From: Caenibius tardaugens NBRC 16725
GTDB lineage: Bacteria; Pseudomonadota; Alphaproteobacteria; Sphingomonadales; Sphingomonadaceae
NCBI RefSeq assembly: GCF_003860345.1
Contig: NZ_CP034179.1
Span: 992,001 to 1,056,000, forward strand
Direction of reading: 5' to 3'
DNA: 64,000 bases
Shown here one piece after another: positions 60,901 to 64,000 of this stretch. The notes under the pieces are model-generated. The model was not told the DNA's origin, did no database searches, and worked only from the letters and a program-made list of their open reading frames with translations. Made by a program: the position numbers and the translations under genes. The stretch's first letter is position 1. The number at the start of each line of letters is the position of its first letter.

Positions 60901-63449
60901 CCTTCTTCAAGCGCGCCACCATTGTTGACGGCAAAGATGAAGCTGTCCCCACCAAGGCCGCCATCGATTGTGCCGCTGAATCGGCTACCCGCGCCGTTGA
61001 GTGCAGTCACGACAACGTCGTTACCCGCACCCATGAAGATGTCGCCGGTGAAGGTGCCGCCTGCAGTGACGTGATCGTTGCCGTCCCCCATGTAAACGGT
61101 GCCGTTCACCGTGCCGGAATTGGTGAAGGTGTCGTTCCCTGACCGCAGCGCAATACCGCCCTGGATCAGGCCCGTGTTGGTCACGGTATCCGCGCTCGTG
61201 CCGAAGGTGTCGATAGCGCCGCCCCAAACACCTTCAAAGTCCACGTCACCAGCATCCTGCGGCACCAACGTGAATTGGTTCTGCAAGGTCAGGCTACCAC
61301 CGGGGCCACCGCGAATGATACCGTCGTTGACGATGGTAACCGATGTATCAGCCTTCACCGCAATAGCGATGCCACCGGCGGAGGATGTCTGATTTGCGAC
61401 TTCGACAACTTGCGAACTGCCACCATCCCACTGATGGCCAAGGCCAAGCGCATCGATCACACCGGTTGAGCCGTTTGTGATCGAAACACTGCCGACACCG
61501 GTGCCTTCTTCTTCGATATCGGCCACTGCGGTCAATGCCACGCTGAAATCGATTCCGATCTGACCTGGCTGCATGCCTCCGGGACCCGGCAAAGTGAGAT
61601 AATTGCCGCCCGACGCGATTATGGAACCCGTGTTGTTGATCGTGATTGTTGCGTTTGCATTGACGGCAGCGGGCAAGCCCGTCTCCTGATCGCCAGCCTC
61701 CAGATCGATGAACACCGCCCCGCCCGCATAGTCTTCGTTGCGAATAACACCGGAGTTGGTGAACGCCAGCGAAGCGTCGAGCGCAGTTTCCTGCTCCACA
61801 TAGAGGATTTGGGAAGGCCGGGCGAACACCCCATGGTCGCTGCGGACCCCCTGACTGATCGAGCCCCCATTTGTGATCGAAACCTGGCTTGCTTCAGCTT
61901 CAATCTCGACAGAACCGACAATGATCCCAGTGGCACTGTTGAGGAAGGTGAGGCTTTCGGCATCATTCACGTCTTCCCCGTCCGGGGTGTCGGCCCAGTC
62001 GTCAGTCGCCAGATTGACGGCTGCACCTTCTTCGTCGTTGGGATCGTGTTCGATACGCCCAGTGTTGGTGAAGGTCAGCGCCCGCGTAGTCGCCTCCACC
62101 TCGATCCCGCCAATGATGGTGCCATTATTGGTAAGCGTCACATCATCGCTAACCGCATCTTCACGCAGCGCGGCTGCCTGCGCGATTTCGAAATTCCCAA
62201 GGTTGATGTCGATCGCTCGATCGATTTCAAACGGGTTATCGCCGATGGCAATCGTGCCGTCGTTGGTGAAGGTGAACGTGGAAGCGACGCCGGAAACAGA
62301 CAGACCGCCGGAAATCACACCATCTTCGCCATTTTCGATGGTCACCGCGTTAAGCTGGGTTGCGTCAAGCGCTGTGGTAATACGCACAGCGTTATCGACG
62401 CCGCGTTCGAATTCGCTTTCGAACGAGGTAGAGCCGGGCCGTGATCCGGCATTCACCATAACGATTGAGCCGTCGTTGCGGAACACGAAGTCCGCGTCCT
62501 TTGCTCCGCGGATCACGGTGCCCGGACCATTGCTCGACAGGTTTATGTCACCGTTGTTTGTAAAGCTCGCAGTCGCAATGCGAATATCGCCGTTGATCTC
62601 ACCCTGATTGGTGAAACTGGCAAGCGCAGAGCCGTAAGGAATGGTGTGAAAGGTAGGCTGGCCAGGCCCCTGACGCAGATAGGGTGCCTGCTGCACGGAG
62701 AAGTAGTTAACCGCTGCGGGCACCACTGTGACCGGATACGCACCCGTGGTGTCGACAAGATCGATCGTGCCGTTGTTTACAACGTTTCCATTACCCATCA
62801 GGGAGATTGTCGTGCCAGCACCGGTGAGAGTGAGAGTCGTGTCCTCTCCCGAAACAAGATACCCTTCAATTTCAAATGAACTGGGAAGGGTATAGCCACC
62901 CAGTGCTACCGACTGGGTCGCATCGTAGCTCTTGGTATAGATATCCAGACCGTTGCCCGCATCAATCGCATCTGTGCCCGGATCGGTGCCAATCTGGATG
63001 AAATTTGCCGAGGAATAGCCGGTGGTGCCCAGTTGCACACTCTCTGCCGTACCACCATCCGCGATGTAGTAAACTGTTGTTGCAGAAAAGATTCTCTGAA
63101 CATTGTCGTTCACGAAGACGTGGCCATCGATCGTCCCGGCATTACGCACACCGAAAGACAAAAACGCAGCTCCTTCGACGTTGCCCTCGATGGTCCCTCC
63201 GGCCTTGTTATCGACATAGAGGACGACCGATGAGCCCTGATTTATTGCGGGCGATCCAGTGATCGTTCCGCTGTTGTTTACGATTGTCGCGGCTTGCGTC
63301 CCCGTAATTCCTCCGGAGGTATCCGATGCAGCCACCGTAACTGTGCACACCGGCTGATTGGCACATGTTTGGGCTACGGCTGCTTGCGCTGCCGAAAGCG
63401 CATACAGGCTGATACCGGCTACAATGGCGCGCCGCGAAGTGTTCTTCAT
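57996..63449 (-). CDS. Large autotransporter with beta-helix passenger
   Basis: 1817 residues from ATG 63447-63449 with TGAGGG just upstream. Signal peptide 1-28 ('IVAGISLYALSAAQAAVAQ'). The passenger (30 to about 1430) repeats 'NNGTI-G-I', 'FTN-G-I', and, at 59.9-61.2 kb, 'LG-G-N-FTNA-GG-I-G-V' and 'GSGND-ITNQGTI-G-V', which is the pattern of a beta-helix. A conserved 'ADVTPTADLAIDYVNSLLIS' linker leads into a barrel of about 270 residues ('GYGVLGGIGYGSESASVAAF', 'GYSFALSQGWSLQPAIGLTH') ending in 'LGITIAF', the normal autotransporter signal. Likely a surface adhesin or filament. Unlike the large gene at 35574 it has no OmpA domain. Confidence 0.92.
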   Translation of the reverse strand: MKNTSRRAIVAGISLYALSAAQAAVAQTCANQPVCTVTVAASDTSGGITGTQAATIVNNSGTITGSPAINQGSSVVLYVDNKAGGTIEGNVEGAAFLSFGVRNAGTIDGHVFVNDNVQRIFSATTVYYIADGGTAESVQLGTTGYSSANFIQIGTDPGTDAIDAGNGLDIYTKSYDATQSVALGGYTLPSSFEIEGYLVSGEDTTLTLTGAGTTISLMGNGNVVNNGTIDLVDTTGAYPVTVVPAAVNYFSVQQAPYLRQGPGQPTFHTIPYGSALASFTNQGEINGDIRIATASFTNNGDINLSSNGPGTVIRGAKDADFVFRNDGSIVMVNAGSRPGSTSFESEFERGVDNAVRITTALDATQLNAVTIENGEDGVISGGLSVSGVASTFTFTNDGTIAIGDNPFEIDRAIDINLGNFEIAQAAALREDAVSDDVTLTNNGTIIGGIEVEATTRALTFTNTGRIEHDPNDEEGAAVNLATDDWADTPDGEDVNDAESLTFLNSATGIIVGSVEIEAEASQVSITNGGSISQGVRSDHGVFARPSQILYVEQETALDASLAFTNSGVIRNEDYAGGAVFIDLEAGDQETGLPAAVNANATITINNTGSIIASGGNYLTLPGPGGMQPGQIGIDFSVALTAVADIEEEGTGVGSVSITNGSTGVIDALGLGHQWDGGSSQVVEVANQTSSAGGIAIAVKADTSVTIVNDGIIRGGPGGSLTLQNQFTLVPQDAGDVDFEGVWGGAIDTFGTSADTVTNTGLIQGGIALRSGNDTFTNSGTVNGTVYMGDGNDHVTAGGTFTGDIFMGAGNDVVVTALNGAGSRFSGTIDGGLGGDSFIFAVNNGGALEEGFAVDMTGFEFVALAGTGTVTSDGTAHATIQLAEGQITLAAGSTFNASQQGGFIFRGDAQPFVQTLLNEGTVNGSVSLGAGNDSFTNKGTFNGNLDLGDGDDTFAQAWNATFNGTADGGAGSDTFIFDLTGSTSTDTINLGIYDHLVNFEVLETRGTGGGSIVGDPETGGQYNLAGEIGSVTLGTGNDTVNNTGTVTGGVDLGGGTNQFTNAPGGAIEGGVQGGAGGDTVQNLGTITGTVALGEGANTFTNAPGGLITGAVESGSGNDQITNQGTIVGPVDLGDGNNQFTNATGATITGDVQSGSGADQLVNQGTINGDIYLDGNAIMPQAFASDDLTPADVTPVTGGDDTLTNEGVVAGSVYALSGNDRLTHSGTITGDVDMGDGDDTLALSGAWVIGGAITGGAGTDVLNLTFAAASSEAEPVVFDQERFTSFEKLEVSGGVGKIEGEVAFQSIGVTGGRLIGAADSVITANVDVGSGGTFGSAGKVVGDINVASGGTLSPGASPAVMTVVGDVSLANGSITTFEFIPAPGQSDQLLIDGKLTIASGATLNMTGERPLTPGTAYDMIVADNIDGTFTLGTWDHAAVQGFLRYVDGATEDRLQLMGTFVATADVTPTADLAIDYVNSLLISGQASNALLNAVPLLLNDEGYASTAAFSLLSPEPYASATQLGVERGLSLTKTFRSGFAQGLTPEARPFTFASGLGNWRTLKADPTTGASRAKSDGYGVLGGIGYGSESASVAAFIGYLDSDQKIAALGAKTKVDGMAAGITGHVASGGFEASALIAYDWGKGDTRRLVPGGAVASSDYRLRSFVLDAQVGYSFALSQGWSLQPAIGLTHVSTKRGSATESGNTAFALDVAGKRTNATFVDGGLKLQAGNDEGATFKPWVQLGLRHQLSGDRPWVSAGFLGTSPAFTVAGVDRKDTVITAGAGFSAAVSDTVNLFASYQGEFGGGTGSQANLGITIAF

Positions 63450-63797
63450 AACCCTCAAATGCCCCCAGAGAACGATTCTTGAACAGGAACCGTTACTTGA
63501 GCAGGGAAAGCAACACGCCCCCCGAACGGGGGAGATGGTAAATATAATATTCACTTTATTGAATTTATTAGGGAAATATCATAAATAAACGAACTAAATC
63601 GTTCCGCCTGTTCACGACAGCCTCCACCGGTATTCTCTATACGTGCTTTTTCGAGCCGGTTATTATCTTATCATTGGCCTGGTTTATGCGGCTGACGAAG
63701 ACAAGTTCGCGTTAAGCGCGCAGCACCGCCTCAACCGCCTGACAGCACCAACCTTCCCAATGTCGGGACAGAGCACCTAACATGCCGCATTTCCGCA
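63450..63797. other. Intergenic stretch, no gene recognised
   Basis: AT-rich upstream region of the autotransporter (63450-63600) followed by sequence without a convincing reading frame. Confidence 0.4.
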
Positions 63798-63860
63798 TGC
63801 ACGGAACCTAATACATGTATTATACAATTAATGTACAATGCATGTATTAGGTTCCGTGCA
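63798..63860. promoter_or_regulatory. Long palindrome with nested dyads before the last gene
   Basis: TGCACGGAACCTAATACATG (63798-63817) and its exact reverse complement (63841-63860) are separated by 23 nt. The left arm overlaps the self-complementary AATACATGTATT (63810-63821), and the spacer contains TGTACA. It sits 41 nt before the start codon of the final gene, suited to an operator or a folded mRNA leader. Confidence 0.65.
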
Positions 63861-63901
63861 CTGGCCTCGATAAACAATCGCCAGGGGAGAAAGGGATTAG
63901 G

Positions 63902-64000
63902 ATGAGCAAGACAGTCAATGGCTTGGTTGCCGCGTGTCTGGGTGTCAGTGGAGCTCCCCTTTTTGGTCAAACGATCGCCGATACAGCAGGCAGCACCAGG
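63902..64000 (+). CDS. N-terminus of an exported protein, cut by window end
   Basis: 33 codons from ATG 63902, preceded by AGGGGAGAAAGGGATTAGG. The start 'MSKTVNGLVAACLGVSGAP' and 'LFGQTIADTAG' look like a signal peptide ending at 'LFGQ'. By context a TonB-dependent receptor or secreted enzyme is likely, but nothing diagnostic is visible. Confidence 0.5.
   Translation, partial: MSKTVNGLVAACLGVSGAPLFGQTIADTAGSTR

Noticed and set aside
59784-62607. Plus-strand frames (452, 211 and 244 codons) opposite the second autotransporter
   Set aside because: Shadow frames caused by the repetitive GC-biased minus-strand gene; no start signals or domains.

Overview
The window looks like chromosomal or large-plasmid accessory DNA from a sphingomonad-type alphaproteobacterium (Novosphingobium, Sphingobium or Sphingopyxis-like). 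This is inferred from four SusC-independent TonB-dependent receptors with 'EIVVTAQ'-type plugs, a FecI/FecR cell-surface signalling pair, catabolic oxygenases next to TetR/LysR regulators, and sphingomonad-style autotransporters. No rRNA, tRNA, CRISPR array or replication origin was seen.

Layout. 1-1.4 kb: the end of a DUF1176 gene, a small HTH protein and a small hypothetical. 1.8-6.4 kb: a SnoaL-like secreted protein and a TonB receptor with an N-terminal signalling (STN) domain, divergent from an ECF sigma factor and its FecR anti-sigma. 6.5-12.7 kb: a regulator made of two TetR halves, a 43-bp perfect palindrome, then an arylsulfatase and its TonB receptor. 13.0-14.1 kb: a frameshifted PAS-GGDEF gene. 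14.5-24.5 kb: a tightly overlapping nine-gene minus-strand operon (TonB receptor, Rieske oxygenase, TauD-like dioxygenase, MFS transporter, RutB-like amidohydrolase, creatininase-like hydrolase, cupin, ribokinase-like kinase, HpxW-like Ntn hydrolase), controlled by an adjacent LysR-TetR pair. 26.3-29.2 kb: a second overlapping operon (AtzG-like small subunit, AtzE-like amidase, HpxZ/AtzH-like protein, BASS transporter). Together these resemble a pathway that imports, oxidises and then strips amide nitrogen from an N-rich compound, probably through oxamate/carboxybiuret-type intermediates. The substrate is unknown.

29.6-35.3 kb: TetR, an operator palindrome, a Baeyer-Villiger-type monooxygenase with an N-terminal extension, an unrecognised protein with an HxD motif, and a GH79 (heparanase/glucuronidase-like) secreted glycosidase. 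35.6-41.2 kb: a 1860-residue protein combining about 19 Ala-rich repeats, an autotransporter-like barrel and a C-terminal OmpA domain. 42.1-46.9 kb: a secreted small protein, a membrane-anchored protein and an exported TPR-CHAT peptidase-like protein. 47-49.1 kb: MFS and TauD/AtsK-like dioxygenase, divergent from a TetR. 50.3-57.3 kb: arylsulfatase, SDR, luciferase-like monooxygenase and TonB receptor. 58-63.4 kb: a second large autotransporter. The window ends in a new exported protein preceded by a long palindrome.

Seven degenerate fragments of one IS6-family-like transposase lie at most of the boundaries between these modules. This suggests the island was assembled by insertion-element activity. 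Two sulfatases, a GH79 glycosidase, several oxygenases and dedicated TonB receptors point to uptake and deconjugation of sulfated or glucuronidated organic compounds as a recurring theme (inference).
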